In this document: in pieces, positions 1-8,087 of the stretch
How positions within the stretch are numbered: the stretch's first letter is position 1
Layout: each line of letters begins with the position of its first letter
Assembly (NCBI GenBank): GCA_964561525.1
Contig: CAZLPY010000003.1
Span: forward strand, 1-50,327
Reading direction: 5' to 3'
Length of the DNA stretch: 50,327 bases
From: CAZLPY01 sp964561525
GTDB taxonomy: Bacteria; Patescibacteriota; UBA1384; CAJBMM01
The notes under the pieces: model-generated
What the model was told of the DNA's origin: nothing
Databases searched by the model: none
The model's input: the letters and a program-made list of their open reading frames with translations, nothing else
Program-made: the position numbers and the translations under genes

Positions 1-158
1 CCGATCTTCCAAGTGTTGCCAAGGTCTTGACCTTAATACGTAATTAGGCGGTTAGTCCAAAAAATAATCTCCATTAACATGCATATGCTTACTATTGGTG
101 ATTATTTAGTTCAAAAACAGCAGTATAGATTGAGTCCGTACATCTGCAGTTTTCTAGA

Positions 159-1085
159 TCAAGATCTCTTTTTTGCTGAGACATTCTGCCATGCTGCTAA
201 CAGAGGGGTGGCGTTAAAGATTGAGGAATAGGTTCCGACCGCGATACCGAGTAGGAGCGCCAGGACGAACCCTCGGGTGCTCTCCCCTCCCAGCAAAAAC
301 ATGGCCAGTAGCACGATTAAAACAGTTAACGATGTATTAAGTGATCGGGCTAAAGTTTGGGCGATGCTGATGTTTGCCACCGTACTAAATGGAGCTCCGG
401 GGTTAAGGCGCAAGTTTTCGCGGATACGATCGAACACCACGATGGTGTCGTGAACTGAAAAGCCCATTACGGTGAGGAGCGCGGTCACAAATAAGCTGTC
501 CACCTCTACGTAGGGCAAGAATAATCCGAGGATGGCAAACATCCCGACTACGAACAGCAAATCATGGAGCAGGGCAGCGACCGCGCTCACGCCAAAGCGC
601 CAGGAGCTGGCCGGTTTTGGTAATTTGCGGAACGCCCAGGCGATGTAAAAAATGATCGCAAACGATGCAACAACCACTCGAGTAATTGCCTTATTGGTTT
701 GGTCTTTACCGATTGCAGGGCCAACCACCGAATAGGTAGCTTCGTGTGCGTCCGGGATTGCTTTGATTACCGCGTCCTGCACCGCCTTGTGCTGCTCCTC
801 ATTTAAGGAGTCAGTGCGGATAATGAACCCCCGGTCCCCGCTTAGCTGCACTGTTTTTGTTTTGAGGTCAAGCGCGGTAAGCGAGCTTTGCACTTGATTA
901 ATGGTAACGGCATTTGTGGTCGTGTACTCAATCACTGAACCACTGCGAAAATCGATACCGATTTTAATACCATGAGTGGCTAGGACAATAATCCCGGGGA
1001 TGATCAGCAGCGCCGATAATCCAAACCACAGCCATTTTTTTTCAACGATACGCGGAATAGATTGTGATGTTGATATTTCAGTCAT
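159..1085 (-). CDS. secF: Protein translocase subunit SecF
   Basis: SecF works with SecD in the membrane to pull translocating proteins outward with the proton gradient. The 308-residue protein has a first membrane segment near residues 18-38, then GIDFRSG (family motif near the first periplasmic domain), a periplasmic region to about 125, and five further hydrophobic segments. The motif VMGFSVHDTIVVFDRIREN near residues 205-223 is the SecF family signature. Length fits the family. It lies 107 nt downstream of secD on the same strand. The gap is an AT-rich inverted pair of TCTAAT-type words. The ATG has only a weak GGA upstream, so it is probably read from the secD transcript. Confidence 0.96.
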   Translation of the reverse strand: MTEISTSQSIPRIVEKKWLWFGLSALLIIPGIIVLATHGIKIGIDFRSGSVIEYTTTNAVTINQVQSSLTALDLKTKTVQLSGDRGFIIRTDSLNEEQHKAVQDAVIKAIPDAHEATYSVVGPAIGKDQTNKAITRVVVASFAIIFYIAWAFRKLPKPASSWRFGVSAVAALLHDLLFVVGMFAILGLFLPYVEVDSLFVTALLTVMGFSVHDTIVVFDRIRENLRLNPGAPFSTVANISIAQTLARSLNTSLTVLIVLLAMFLLGGESTRGFVLALLLGIAVGTYSSIFNATPLLAAWQNVSAKKRS

Positions 1086-1192
1086 TGTTTGTTTTCCATA
1101 AATTTCTAATGTCTAATTTCTAATAAATGTCTAATGCAAAAATGACCAATTGGGATTTATTTAGTCATTAGTAATTAGAAATTAGTCATTTA

Positions 1193-2482
1193 CTAGACAT
1201 GTATCGCCTTTTTGAATGGTGTATGCATGATTAGTTTTAACAACACTTGGGTTACGGTAATGGCAGTGAACATGCTGACCAGTACACCGATAGCCAGGGT
1301 TAAGGCAAAGCCTTTGATCAACCCTTCAGTACCAATGTATAGTATCAGTGCGGTAATGAGCGTTGAGATGTTGCTATCGCGAATACTGGTCCAGGCTCGC
1401 TTAAAGCCTTCGTCGATTGAGGTCATCACCGGTTTGCCACGACGCAGCTCCTCACGCATGCGCTCAAAAATGAGGATATTGGCATCTACTGCCATTCCAA
1501 TTGAAAGAATAAACCCGGCCACACCGGCTAAGGTGATGGTAACGGGGATAAGCTTGTACAGGGCCACGTTGATCACGGTGTAGATGCAAAGAGCAATTAC
1601 CGCTAAGAACCCAGGTAAACGATAATAGATCAGCATAAACAATGCCACCAACAAAAATCCGATCAGTCCGGCCACCAAGCTTTTTTTCAACGATTCAGAG
1701 CCGAGTGTGGCGCCAACGGTTTGCTGTGAAATTATTTTTACCGGCACTGGCAGCGCTCCTTGATTGAGCTGATCAGCCAGTTTTTTAGCGGTTTCAATAG
1801 TAAACCCTCCCCCACTGATCACCGCGTTGCCGTCGGTAATAGCTGACTGCACTACCGGATCCGAGACCACTTGCCCATCCAAAATAATGGCGATATGTCC
1901 CTGCGGTGAAGCGCTAGAGGCTTTGGTTGTAGCATCAGCAAACTTTTTTTTGCCATCGTCTTTAAATTTTAGTGAGACTTGTGGTTCACCGGAAATGCTT
2001 TTTGAGGTAGATGAAGAGGTGGTGGAATCGCCAAAGGTCACTTGAGCGCTATCGACATCGGCACCGGAGACGATTGCATTACCTTGATCGTCGACAAATT
2101 TTAGATCCGGAAATTGGCCGATCCGTTGAATAGCTTCATCCACATTGACCACTCCTGGCAACTCAACACGCAACGTATTAATATCGCCAATCTTGCCCAC
2201 TTGAATCACTGGCTCGGACACACCGAGTGAGTTCACGCGATCGTTAACTAGCGATTTCAGTGAATCCAGGGCTTGTGCTTGCTTATCAGCAGTAGTTTTT
2301 GATAAATCGGCTTCATACGTTATGGCCACTCCCCCTTTTAAGTCGAGTCCCTGGTGAATAAACAGCGTCTTTGTATATGAGCCTAATTTTAGATCCGGCC
2401 CGTTTGGCAACGTCACCAACACCGCAATTGCAGTTACCGCAACGATGAACAATAAACGGAAGTAAAGTGATCGTTTAATCAA
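1193..2482 (-). CDS. secD: Protein translocase subunit SecD
   Basis: SecD is the partner of SecF in the Sec translocon. The 429-residue protein has an N-terminal membrane segment (about 5-25), the motif HQGLDLKGG near 43-51, a periplasmic domain with GVSEPVIQVG and LRVELPGV, and a C-terminal membrane bundle with SIGMAVDANILIFERMREE near 326-344, the RND-type signature. The only in-frame start near the expected N terminus is TTG at 2482. A GGTGGAG sits just 2 nt before it, an unusually short spacing, so the start is less certain than the gene. Upstream lies a 41-bp-period tandem repeat. The next gene is secF. Confidence 0.95.
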   Translation of the reverse strand: MIKRSLYFRLLFIVAVTAIAVLVTLPNGPDLKLGSYTKTLFIHQGLDLKGGVAITYEADLSKTTADKQAQALDSLKSLVNDRVNSLGVSEPVIQVGKIGDINTLRVELPGVVNVDEAIQRIGQFPDLKFVDDQGNAIVSGADVDSAQVTFGDSTTSSSTSKSISGEPQVSLKFKDDGKKKFADATTKASSASPQGHIAIILDGQVVSDPVVQSAITDGNAVISGGGFTIETAKKLADQLNQGALPVPVKIISQQTVGATLGSESLKKSLVAGLIGFLLVALFMLIYYRLPGFLAVIALCIYTVINVALYKLIPVTITLAGVAGFILSIGMAVDANILIFERMREELRRGKPVMTSIDEGFKRAWTSIRDSNISTLITALILYIGTEGLIKGFALTLAIGVLVSMFTAITVTQVLLKLIMHTPFKKAIHV

Positions 2483-2510
2483 GGCTCCACCTTGTTGTTA
2501 CTAAGTCGGT

Positions 2511-2605
2511 TCGCAACCATATTCACTCTGTTCATTAGTTGCTCCTGAAGGTCGCAACCATACTCCCTGCGGTCGTTAGTTGCTCGTTTCACTCGCAACC
2601 ATCTT
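2511..2605. repeat. Degenerate tandem repeat, period 41 bp, in secD leader
   Basis: The word TCGCAACCAT starts at 2511 and 2552, and a shortened copy starts at 2593, so the spacing is 41 bp twice. Each unit runs from TCGCAACCAT to TTAGTTGCTC, so each can fold as GCAAC against GTTGC. It lies between a terminator hairpin (2653-2683) and the secD start, so it would be in the secD leader RNA. A related word (GCAATTACGAGCG and its inverse) occurs inside rlmB near 37720. Confidence 0.7.
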
Positions 2606-2652
2606 ACGAGGGAATTGTAACTGGTTATAGCTTGTGGGTCAAGACAGCAAAA

Positions 2653-2683
2653 CGAGATGGAATGCATGCAGCATTCCATCTCG
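2653..2683 (-). terminator. Rho-independent terminator of the small gene at 2695-2883
   Basis: A perfect 13-bp stem (CGAGATGGAATGC and its complement) with a 5-nt loop lies 12 nt after the stop of the small minus-strand gene. On the minus strand it is followed by TTTTGCTGTCTT. Confidence 0.85.
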
Positions 2684-2694
2684 AGTGGCCGATA

Positions 2695-2883
2695 TTACTC
2701 GGCCGGGTGCTCATATGCGGAGAGTGTGCTCCTGCCATCCTCGTCGACGATCTTGAAGCAGAGTCCGCTCTCGTTCCGCGGTGGCCCCTCTGGGTCAATT
2801 CGAGGTGTGCTCGTGCGCTGCTCGGGTGTCCTCTGCTCCTTTTGATTACGATCAGGCCGACGAATCTTGTAACTACGCTGCAC
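2695..2883 (-). CDS. Small conserved-looking hypothetical protein (62 aa)
   Basis: I do not recognise this protein. It is probably a real gene because it carries a full set of signals: an extended -10 promoter (2938-2966), a short leader with a 6-bp hairpin (2908-2924), GAGGGGG 7 nt before a GTG start at 2883, and a strong terminator 12 nt after the stop. The product is basic and polar at the N terminus (QRSYKIRRPDRNQKEQRTPE), without a membrane segment or signal peptide. It ends in a short, more ordered segment containing GLCFKIVDEDGRSTL. It is separate from its neighbours. Function is unknown. Confidence 0.65.
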   Translation of the reverse strand: MQRSYKIRRPDRNQKEQRTPEQRTSTPRIDPEGPPRNESGLCFKIVDEDGRSTLSAYEHPAE

Positions 2884-2937
2884 TTGCGTCCCCCTCGCAC
2901 AAAAAATAGGATCCTACAGATCCTGGTGCTTAATATT

Positions 2938-2966
2938 ATTATACCAAATTATATTACTTATTGAAA
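2938..2966 (-). promoter_or_regulatory. Promoter for the 62-aa gene (extended -10)
   Basis: On the minus strand TTTCAA, a 17-nt spacer and TATAAT preceded by TGG (extended -10). It overlaps the last codons of the gene ending at 2954 and lies about 55 nt before the GTG start at 2883. Confidence 0.6.
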
Positions 2967-3589
2967 GAGACGCTCGGGACGATAATGACATCCCCTGTTT
3001 CAACCAGTTGTGGCAGCACATCTTTTTCCAGCACCGAAAAGCCTTTTCCGATTTTTGACGCAATAGTTTTTTCCATGATTCCGCCTCCAGATAAGGTTTG
3101 AGAGTCTATGGTCATCATGGTAACAAGGGCATGATAGCGAAGATGATATGCGATTACCCTTTCCCAATCTAGGTCAAGTTCGCTCGTAAGATTTATGAAT
3201 GCAAAACGCTCCGCAAGTTGCGATGCCATCGCCCGCAATCCTCCCCCACTCCCGAGTGTTGTAGGATGAAAGATAAGCTGAGCTTTCAGGTTAAAAGCCG
3301 TTATGTCGGTTGAAAGATCCTTGCCATACTCTCCTTGCACGACATGAATGGTGGTGATGCCTACCTTACTGAGCTCGCGTAGCGGTTTTTGGAGGTAAGC
3401 GAGATGTGCCCGTGCGCCTGACCCTCCTAAAAATACCACCGCATCAATAATTTGATCGCTTTGCAGTCCCTTTTTTAAAATTGATTCAATAGCATGGGAG
3501 CGGTTGCGCACCAATTGCTTGTCAATTAATGAATCAATTTTTTTGACTAATGAATCCTGAATAGAGATCGTTACGCGCTCTCGGGTCAC
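2954..3589 (-). CDS. Ribbon-helix-helix domain fused to nucleotidyltransferase-like domain
   Basis: The first about 45 residues (VTISIQDSLVKKIDSLID, then a helix with RNRSHAIESILKKGL) read as a ribbon-helix-helix DNA-binding fold. They are followed by a Rossmann-like region beginning VVFLGGSGARAH and QKPLREL, which resembles the N terminus of sugar-nucleotidyltransferases (GGxGxR...KPL) but lacks the usual proline-threonine part. The rest includes SGGGIMEK near residue 184. I chose the GTG at 3589 because AGGAG stands 6 nt upstream; an upstream in-frame start at 3634 has no such site. The fusion suggests a regulator that senses a nucleotide sugar, but that is inference; DNA binding and catalysis are both unproven. 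Confidence 0.7.
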   Translation of the reverse strand: MTRERVTISIQDSLVKKIDSLIDKQLVRNRSHAIESILKKGLQSDQIIDAVVFLGGSGARAHLAYLQKPLRELSKVGITTIHVVQGEYGKDLSTDITAFNLKAQLIFHPTTLGSGGGLRAMASQLAERFAFINLTSELDLDWERVIAYHLRYHALVTMMTIDSQTLSGGGIMEKTIASKIGKGFSVLEKDVLPQLVETGDVIIVPSVSFNK

Positions 3590-3639
3590 ATGGAACTCCT
3601 GGTTTGTACCAATATAGACTGAAAGTGCATACAAAAAAT

Positions 3640-3662
3640 GAAATCTTGTATATCAAGATTTC
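3640..3662 (-). terminator. Bidirectional hairpin terminator downstream of gmk
   Basis: GAAATCTTG pairs with CAAGATTTC around a 5-nt loop. On the minus strand a run of six T follows, on the plus strand TTTTG follows after one base. It fits the end of the gmk transcript. Confidence 0.6.
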
Positions 3663-3688
3663 TTTTGTCCCTAACTTCTCCCGCGCTC

Positions 3689-3828
3689 TGTCATCCCCGC
3701 TAGGCGGGGATCCATGATCGTGGCACAGGTGTTACGGTGCGTCTGACCTTCGATACTGGATTCCTGCTCATTCGAGTCTGAGCCTGAGGGCTCATCCCTC
3801 AGAGTCGAAGACCTGCGCAGGAATGACA
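3689..3828. repeat. 140-bp inverted-repeat (MITE-like) element
   Basis: The left end TGTCATCCCCGC and the right end GCGCAGGAATGACA are inverted near-copies. Each end also carries its own hairpin: CCCCGC/GCGGGG followed by ATCCA at the left, and TGGATTCCTGC pairing with GCAGGAA at the right. An internal pair CTGAGGG/CCCTCAG adds a third stem. This TGTCATNCC...GGATCCA style is a widespread intergenic repeat in many bacteria. No other copy was seen in the window. Confidence 0.7.
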
Positions 3829-3877
3829 AGACAAAAGCATTACCCTTCAAACGGGTGAGGGGTTATTAAATAAAATA

Positions 3878-4453
3878 TTACTCTTGTACAATCCGAGGGC
3901 GAATAAACGAAGCAACTTGGGCCACAACTTCCTGGAGGTGGCCGGTTTGATTAGTTATGACAAAATCATATTGGTCTTTATAGGTCCGCTCTTTAGTAGC
4001 TTGATCTAAGCGAGCTGCAATTTGCGATTGTTCCACTATGCGTGACCCCTCCTGGAGGCGCGATTTCAATTCTGTATCATCAACATCAACAAAAATAGTG
4101 ATGGCACGATCACCAAAATGCTGTTTGAGTTCAAGAGCGCCCACTGGCATTTTGTCACAGATCACATTAGTGGTTTCTAAATCGCGCATCAAAGTGGATT
4201 TATGAGTGCCGTAGTACTGGCTGTTTGCCTGCATCACTTCGTATTCCAGCATCTCCCCTTTTTGAATCTCCTGCTCAAACTGTTCTTTTGATAGGAAATG
4301 TCGATTCACCCCATCTATCTCCCCTACTCGCGGTGGTCGAGAAGTATGATTAACCAGACGTTTTAAATTTAAGTTCGGATCTTTGATCAATTCACGGATA
4401 ATAGTATCTTTCCCGCTCCCGCCCGGACCAGAGATGATAACAAGTTTATGCAT
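3878..4453 (-). CDS. gmk: Guanylate kinase
   Basis: Guanylate kinase converts GMP and ATP to GDP and ADP. From the ATG at 4453 the protein has 191 residues, normal for the family. It shows the P-loop SGPGGSGKDT (residues 8-17), the GMP-binding part HTSRPPRVGEIDGVNRHFLS (about 36-55) and a lid-region arginine pair around EGSRIVEQSQIAARL. The family usually has GKST or GKGT, so GKDT is a mild deviation. The open frame extends upstream to 4612 but overlaps the preceding gene, so the shorter start is preferred. A TTGCGC/TATACT promoter places the transcription start at or next to the ATG, and there is no ribosome binding site; leaderless translation is inferred. Confidence 0.9.
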   Translation of the reverse strand: MHKLVIISGPGGSGKDTIIRELIKDPNLNLKRLVNHTSRPPRVGEIDGVNRHFLSKEQFEQEIQKGEMLEYEVMQANSQYYGTHKSTLMRDLETTNVICDKMPVGALELKQHFGDRAITIFVDVDDTELKSRLQEGSRIVEQSQIAARLDQATKERTYKDQYDFVITNQTGHLQEVVAQVASFIRPRIVQE

Positions 4454-4459
4454 GGGGGT

Positions 4460-4488
4460 AGTATATTCGCTCGCGAATAATTGCGCAA
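4460..4488 (-). promoter_or_regulatory. gmk promoter, leaderless geometry
   Basis: Minus strand: TTGCGC (4483-4488), 17-nt spacer, TATACT (4460-4465), then 6 nt to the ATG at 4453. The sequence between -10 and ATG is ACCCCC, which cannot serve as a ribosome binding site. Confidence 0.7.
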
Positions 4489-4568
4489 GCACATTATTGC
4501 GACGCAATATAGCATGAACAATGGTCAGTATTGGATTATCTAACCAAAAAAATGATTGAAGATAAGAA

Positions 4569-5660
4569 TTACTGGGCAAACTTAAACGTCGAAACCAGCT
4601 TATCAGCGACAAAGTTCTCTATAGTCAACTGAACGTCTCGATCACCGAAGTTTGGGATAACAATTGAATACTGATATCCATTAAGGACTACAAATGTGCT
4701 GGTTGACTGTGCTGTGCCTATTCGCGCAGCCGGTTTACCACCGAAGGTAGTAGTCTGCGTCGCAACCTTGGTATTGGCATTAGCATCTTCAAACGGCTTT
4801 TTTGCCGCATCTGCGGCCTCTGCTGCAGTTTTATAGTTGGTCTGACTCACGAAAATACCGACCCCGTAAGTATCAGAGTTTTCTATCGAATAAGACTTAC
4901 CTACCTGGCGCAACTCGACCTGCTCTGGCGAGACTTCCTTGTACCCCCAGTCCGTCGGATATTTAAATGAATAAGCGTATTTTTGATTCGTGTATGTTTT
5001 CGAATCAACTGTGGAATCAGCCTCAAATTTAAACGTGGAAAGAACGATTTTCAAATTTGCGATTTCGTTGGTTTGGTTTGTGGTACCAATCTCTGATGCA
5101 TTCGTGGCTGTATATCTTTTCCCAGTTGGATCGCTCCAATAGGCTTCGATTACAGGGCCTCCGCCAGAAGTAAATTGATAGGTATTTATGGTGAGATCAC
5201 CGCTAGTGACGGTCGACACACTGACAGAATCGGTAATTTCACAGCAACCAGGCTTACCAGCTTTTGTGTTGTTTTCTTCAGTGACTGAAGATTCATTGGT
5301 CGCATACGATATCCAGAGCTGCTGGAAATCTGAAGGCTTCGTTTCTTTATCAACCTTTGCAGAAGTAGTTCTAATATAAATCCTGCTGTCAGATGGCGCC
5401 TCCTCAATATACCAATCTTTCGGATACTTAAACGAAATCCCTAAAGTAGAATTACTATACGTTTTCCAATCAGCAGCTGTCGAATTAGCAGAACCTTCTT
5501 TGGCCACTGTTTTTTCTAAAGGCTGGCTTTCGGCAATCCGCGCCCGTTCATACTGCATTCCAACCCCATAGCCAATCAATCCTCCCAAGAGGAACAATGC
5601 AACAAGATAGGCCACATGCCCATAATGACTTGAGCCATGCTGGTATTGTTCTAACTTCAT
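4569..5660 (-). CDS. Membrane-anchored protein with two PsbP-like domains
   Basis: The 363-residue protein has a short cytoplasmic head, one membrane segment near residues 17-35, and two similar outer domains. Each domain opens with the same pattern: YSNSTLGISFKYPKDW near 68-83 and YTNQKYAYSFKYPTDW near 223-238. This is the start of the PsbP/MOG1-like fold common in Patescibacteria surface proteins. A cysteine pair GCC lies near 138-139. A related segment (YTNTDLGFSIELPGQY) occurs in the Kelch protein encoded 22 nt upstream, so the two proteins share a domain. With the sigma factor they form a three-gene operon. Function is unknown; a surface partner of the Kelch sensor is inferred. Confidence 0.75.
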   Translation of the reverse strand: MKLEQYQHGSSHYGHVAYLVALFLLGGLIGYGVGMQYERARIAESQPLEKTVAKEGSANSTAADWKTYSNSTLGISFKYPKDWYIEEAPSDSRIYIRTTSAKVDKETKPSDFQQLWISYATNESSVTEENNTKAGKPGCCEITDSVSVSTVTSGDLTINTYQFTSGGGPVIEAYWSDPTGKRYTATNASEIGTTNQTNEIANLKIVLSTFKFEADSTVDSKTYTNQKYAYSFKYPTDWGYKEVSPEQVELRQVGKSYSIENSDTYGVGIFVSQTNYKTAAEAADAAKKPFEDANANTKVATQTTTFGGKPAARIGTAQSTSTFVVLNGYQYSIVIPNFGDRDVQLTIENFVADKLVSTFKFAQ

Positions 5661-5682
5661 ATAATCTCCTTTATTTTATTGA

Positions 5683-7461
5683 TTATTTTGACGGGACAAA
5701 TTCTTCAAGCTGGGTTTTGCCAGTTCCATTAATTGAGTTATTCCCGAGTAAAAAGATACTAGCGGGAAAGCCTGCGATTCCAAACATATCCGTTGACCAT
5801 ATCGAAGCTGATACCGGAATCCATTCCGATGTTTTCTGGTCAAGCTTATAAATTGAAACTTTAACTGCCGCATCGCTTTGACCACCCCCTACTTTTCCGA
5901 AAAATGGCCTGCCGAAAATGTAGAGATCGGTATCAGTCCCAGCAGCCATCAGATAGTCCCCGGCAAATTGTTCTTGGAAATAATAGGGCAGGTCTGGACC
6001 TTTGACCCAGTGATCTCCCGCGCTGTCTAAATATTCCACGGTACGTGTAGTGGTTTTTACTATGTCATCATAGCTCGATTGATGAGCCGATGAGAAATCG
6101 CCTGTCTCTCCCCCGAATGCGTAGATTCGGTCCTTAAAGACGGTGATTTCAGCACTGCCCCGAGGGATGCTAAGATCAGGGCCTTTTGTCCATTGATTGC
6201 TGCTTGGGTTAAAGATGTCCACAGTCTTTGAAGTAGTATATCGATCATTTTCTTGCTCATAGGTTGTTCCGCCAATAAAATAGAGCTTCTTGTGAAATGC
6301 GACCGCTGGAGGACTTGAGGATTGTTTGAATGATGCGTTTGTTGTAGTCATGATCGCCCATTCGTCACGATTAAAATCGTAGATATATATATGGATGATT
6401 GGGCCAGAATGAAATGCTATATAAGCTTTACCATCTATCACCCCTCCACCATTTCTGCGGAAGTAATCTTTACCACTTAAGTCTGTGATCAATTGTTCTG
6501 GAAAAGAGGTTTTTTCGGACCAAATGTCAACAATTGGATCGTACATATATACTTTTCGTGCAGCATCGTTTGCTAGTTGTGTGTTATTCAGTCCGCCGAA
6601 CAGATAGAGCTTATTACCATAGTTCATCGTTGTGAACCCGTATTGAAAAGCAGGGCGTGGGGCGCGACGGAACGTTTGATAGCTTACTTCAAAATCTGGT
6701 GATGTTAATTCTGAATTCGCAATCTCTTCCGTAGATATATTAAGAATCCGACCATTGTTTGTGGTGTAAAAATCTTCAGTTTCGGGAGATGCGGCATGTG
6801 CTATAAAATGAGAGAATATTGAGTGATAGCTTACTGGATTATTTTTGATTAACACACCAGTAAAGCTACCAAGTGTGATAATTTTTTGCTCGCCGCTGAT
6901 GTGATGACTGTTAATCCACTCGGCGATGGATTGCTTTGCATCATTTGGCGCAGTGTAAATGGCCACATTCGCAAAAGTTACTTTATTCTCGGAAAGCGCC
7001 AGTGAATCTTTTAGCTCAAAATCATTTTTAGAGGTAGTTGCTGACGTTTTTTTGTATTGACCAGGTAATTCAATCGAAAATCCAAGATCGGTGTTGGTAT
7101 ATGTTGATTTTGTGGTGATGGGTTGCGGTTTTGTAGTAGTTGAATCAGGGGCGTTAGGAGTTGTGGATGACTTTTTATCAATTGTTGTAACGACTGTTGG
7201 TTGCTGGTCTGTTGGCTGGAATAGGGTAAATCCGATACCGACCAATAGTGTTACTATTGCAATACTTACTAAGGCAGGCGCCAAATTTTTAGCAAAAATG
7301 GGGTTGAGAAAATACATTAGCTGATGTTGTTTATCCGTGGTTTCCAATCTTTTGGAAATCATGTGCCAACCTCTGTTTTGGGCGCCTGAAAGTATCTCAT
7401 CTGTCAGTGATGTAGAGGAAATATTGTGCAATGCCTTTTCAATTCTTTGGTGCTTGTTCAT
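5683..7461 (-). CDS. Membrane-anchored Kelch-repeat protein, candidate anti-sigma sensor
   Basis: Reading along the 592 residues: a cytoplasmic head (1-58) with charged helices, one membrane segment (about 60-82), a Thr/Pro-rich linker (83-120), a PsbP-like segment starting YTNTDLGFSIELPGQY, and then about five Kelch-type blades from about 265 to the end. Blade motifs include KLYLFGGLNN, KKLYFIGGTT and DRIYAFGGETG, each followed by a tryptophan such as DIWSEKTSF or NQWTKGPDL. It begins 25 nt after an ECF sigma factor stop. Gene order and one-pass topology match anti-sigma factors, but no ZAS zinc motif is present, so that role is inferred. The Kelch part would face outward and could bind glycans or proteins. 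Confidence 0.8.
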   Translation of the reverse strand: MNKHQRIEKALHNISSTSLTDEILSGAQNRGWHMISKRLETTDKQHQLMYFLNPIFAKNLAPALVSIAIVTLLVGIGFTLFQPTDQQPTVVTTIDKKSSTTPNAPDSTTTKPQPITTKSTYTNTDLGFSIELPGQYKKTSATTSKNDFELKDSLALSENKVTFANVAIYTAPNDAKQSIAEWINSHHISGEQKIITLGSFTGVLIKNNPVSYHSIFSHFIAHAASPETEDFYTTNNGRILNISTEEIANSELTSPDFEVSYQTFRRAPRPAFQYGFTTMNYGNKLYLFGGLNNTQLANDAARKVYMYDPIVDIWSEKTSFPEQLITDLSGKDYFRRNGGGVIDGKAYIAFHSGPIIHIYIYDFNRDEWAIMTTTNASFKQSSSPPAVAFHKKLYFIGGTTYEQENDRYTTSKTVDIFNPSSNQWTKGPDLSIPRGSAEITVFKDRIYAFGGETGDFSSAHQSSYDDIVKTTTRTVEYLDSAGDHWVKGPDLPYYFQEQFAGDYLMAAGTDTDLYIFGRPFFGKVGGGQSDAAVKVSIYKLDQKTSEWIPVSASIWSTDMFGIAGFPASIFLLGNNSINGTGKTQLEEFVPSK

Positions 7462-7486
7462 AACTAATCCTACTAATGTATATGAC

Positions 7487-7999
7487 TTAAGGGATACAAT
7501 CCTCGCCCAAGACTTTCTTTAATGCTTCTATGCCACGTCGTTGGTACACATGCACATGCTTTTCTTTAATATTTAGCTTGTCAGAAATTTCCTTTCGGCT
7601 TAATCCCTCGAAGTAGCGCATTTGCATCACTTGCCGCAACGTTGGGTTTAAGTCCTCTATCGCTTCCTTCGCCTTGTTTCGAAAAAGGTCTAATCGTTTT
7701 TCATATTCCTCATCCACAAAATCATCTAGGGTTTCCTGTGCGCGATTATTTTCAAATAACTCAAAGGTCTGATGACGCATGGCTTGGCGTACCCACTCTT
7801 TATAAACATTTTTAGTGATACCGAATAGAATTTTTGTCACGTCACTTTCATTGATTTTAGTGCAGTCATATTTTTGGAAAAAGCGCCCGAATACCTCTTG
7901 GGTAATATCTTCAATCTCCTCAGGTGGCCGAACAGATTTGTAATAAAAAAAGCGATAAATTCGCTTAAAATTTTGCTCGTATGCTTGTTGCTCTCCCAT
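7487..7999 (-). CDS. ECF-type RNA polymerase sigma factor
   Basis: The 170-residue protein has sigma region 2 at the N terminus (FKRIYRFFYYKSVRPPEEIE then DITQEVFGRFF, residues about 10-42) and region 4 at the C terminus (LNPTLRQVMQMRYFEG, LSRKEISDKLNIKEKHVHVY, residues about 118-155), with a helix-turn-helix for -35 recognition. Length is typical of ECF sigmas. It is the first gene of an operon with the Kelch protein and the PsbP-like protein. A TTGCGA/TAACAT promoter ends 6 nt before the ATG, without a ribosome binding site. That promoter resembles the housekeeping kind, so no self-recognition is evident. Confidence 0.93.
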   Translation of the reverse strand: MGEQQAYEQNFKRIYRFFYYKSVRPPEEIEDITQEVFGRFFQKYDCTKINESDVTKILFGITKNVYKEWVRQAMRHQTFELFENNRAQETLDDFVDEEYEKRLDLFRNKAKEAIEDLNPTLRQVMQMRYFEGLSRKEISDKLNIKEKHVHVYQRRGIEALKKVLGEDCIP

Positions 8000-8005
8000 A
8001 GTTTT

Positions 8006-8034
8006 ATGTTAAAGATAAATTATTGATATCGCAA
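8006..8034 (-). promoter_or_regulatory. Promoter of the sigma-Kelch operon, leaderless geometry
   Basis: Minus strand: TTGCGA (8029-8034), 17-nt spacer, TAACAT (8006-8011), then 6 nt (AAAACT) to the ATG at 7999. No Shine-Dalgarno sequence. Confidence 0.65.
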
Positions 8035-8041
8035 TAAATAA

Positions 8042-8068
8042 TGCCCTCCCGTGGAATGCAGGAGGGCA
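8042..8068 (-). terminator. Terminator of the HAF-repeat gene
   Basis: TGCCCTCC pairs with GGAGGGCA around an 11-nt loop, followed on the minus strand by TTATTTATT. It lies 20 nt after the stop at 8088 and just upstream of the sigma promoter, separating the two transcripts. Confidence 0.8.
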
Positions 8069-8087
8069 CGTATCAAGGCAGTGCGTT

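Noticed and set aside
2479..2679. Open frame of 66 codons overlapping the secD start
   Set aside because: Its start lies within the terminator hairpin of the 62-aa gene, it runs across the 41-bp repeat and has no ribosome binding site; the overlap with secD is chance.
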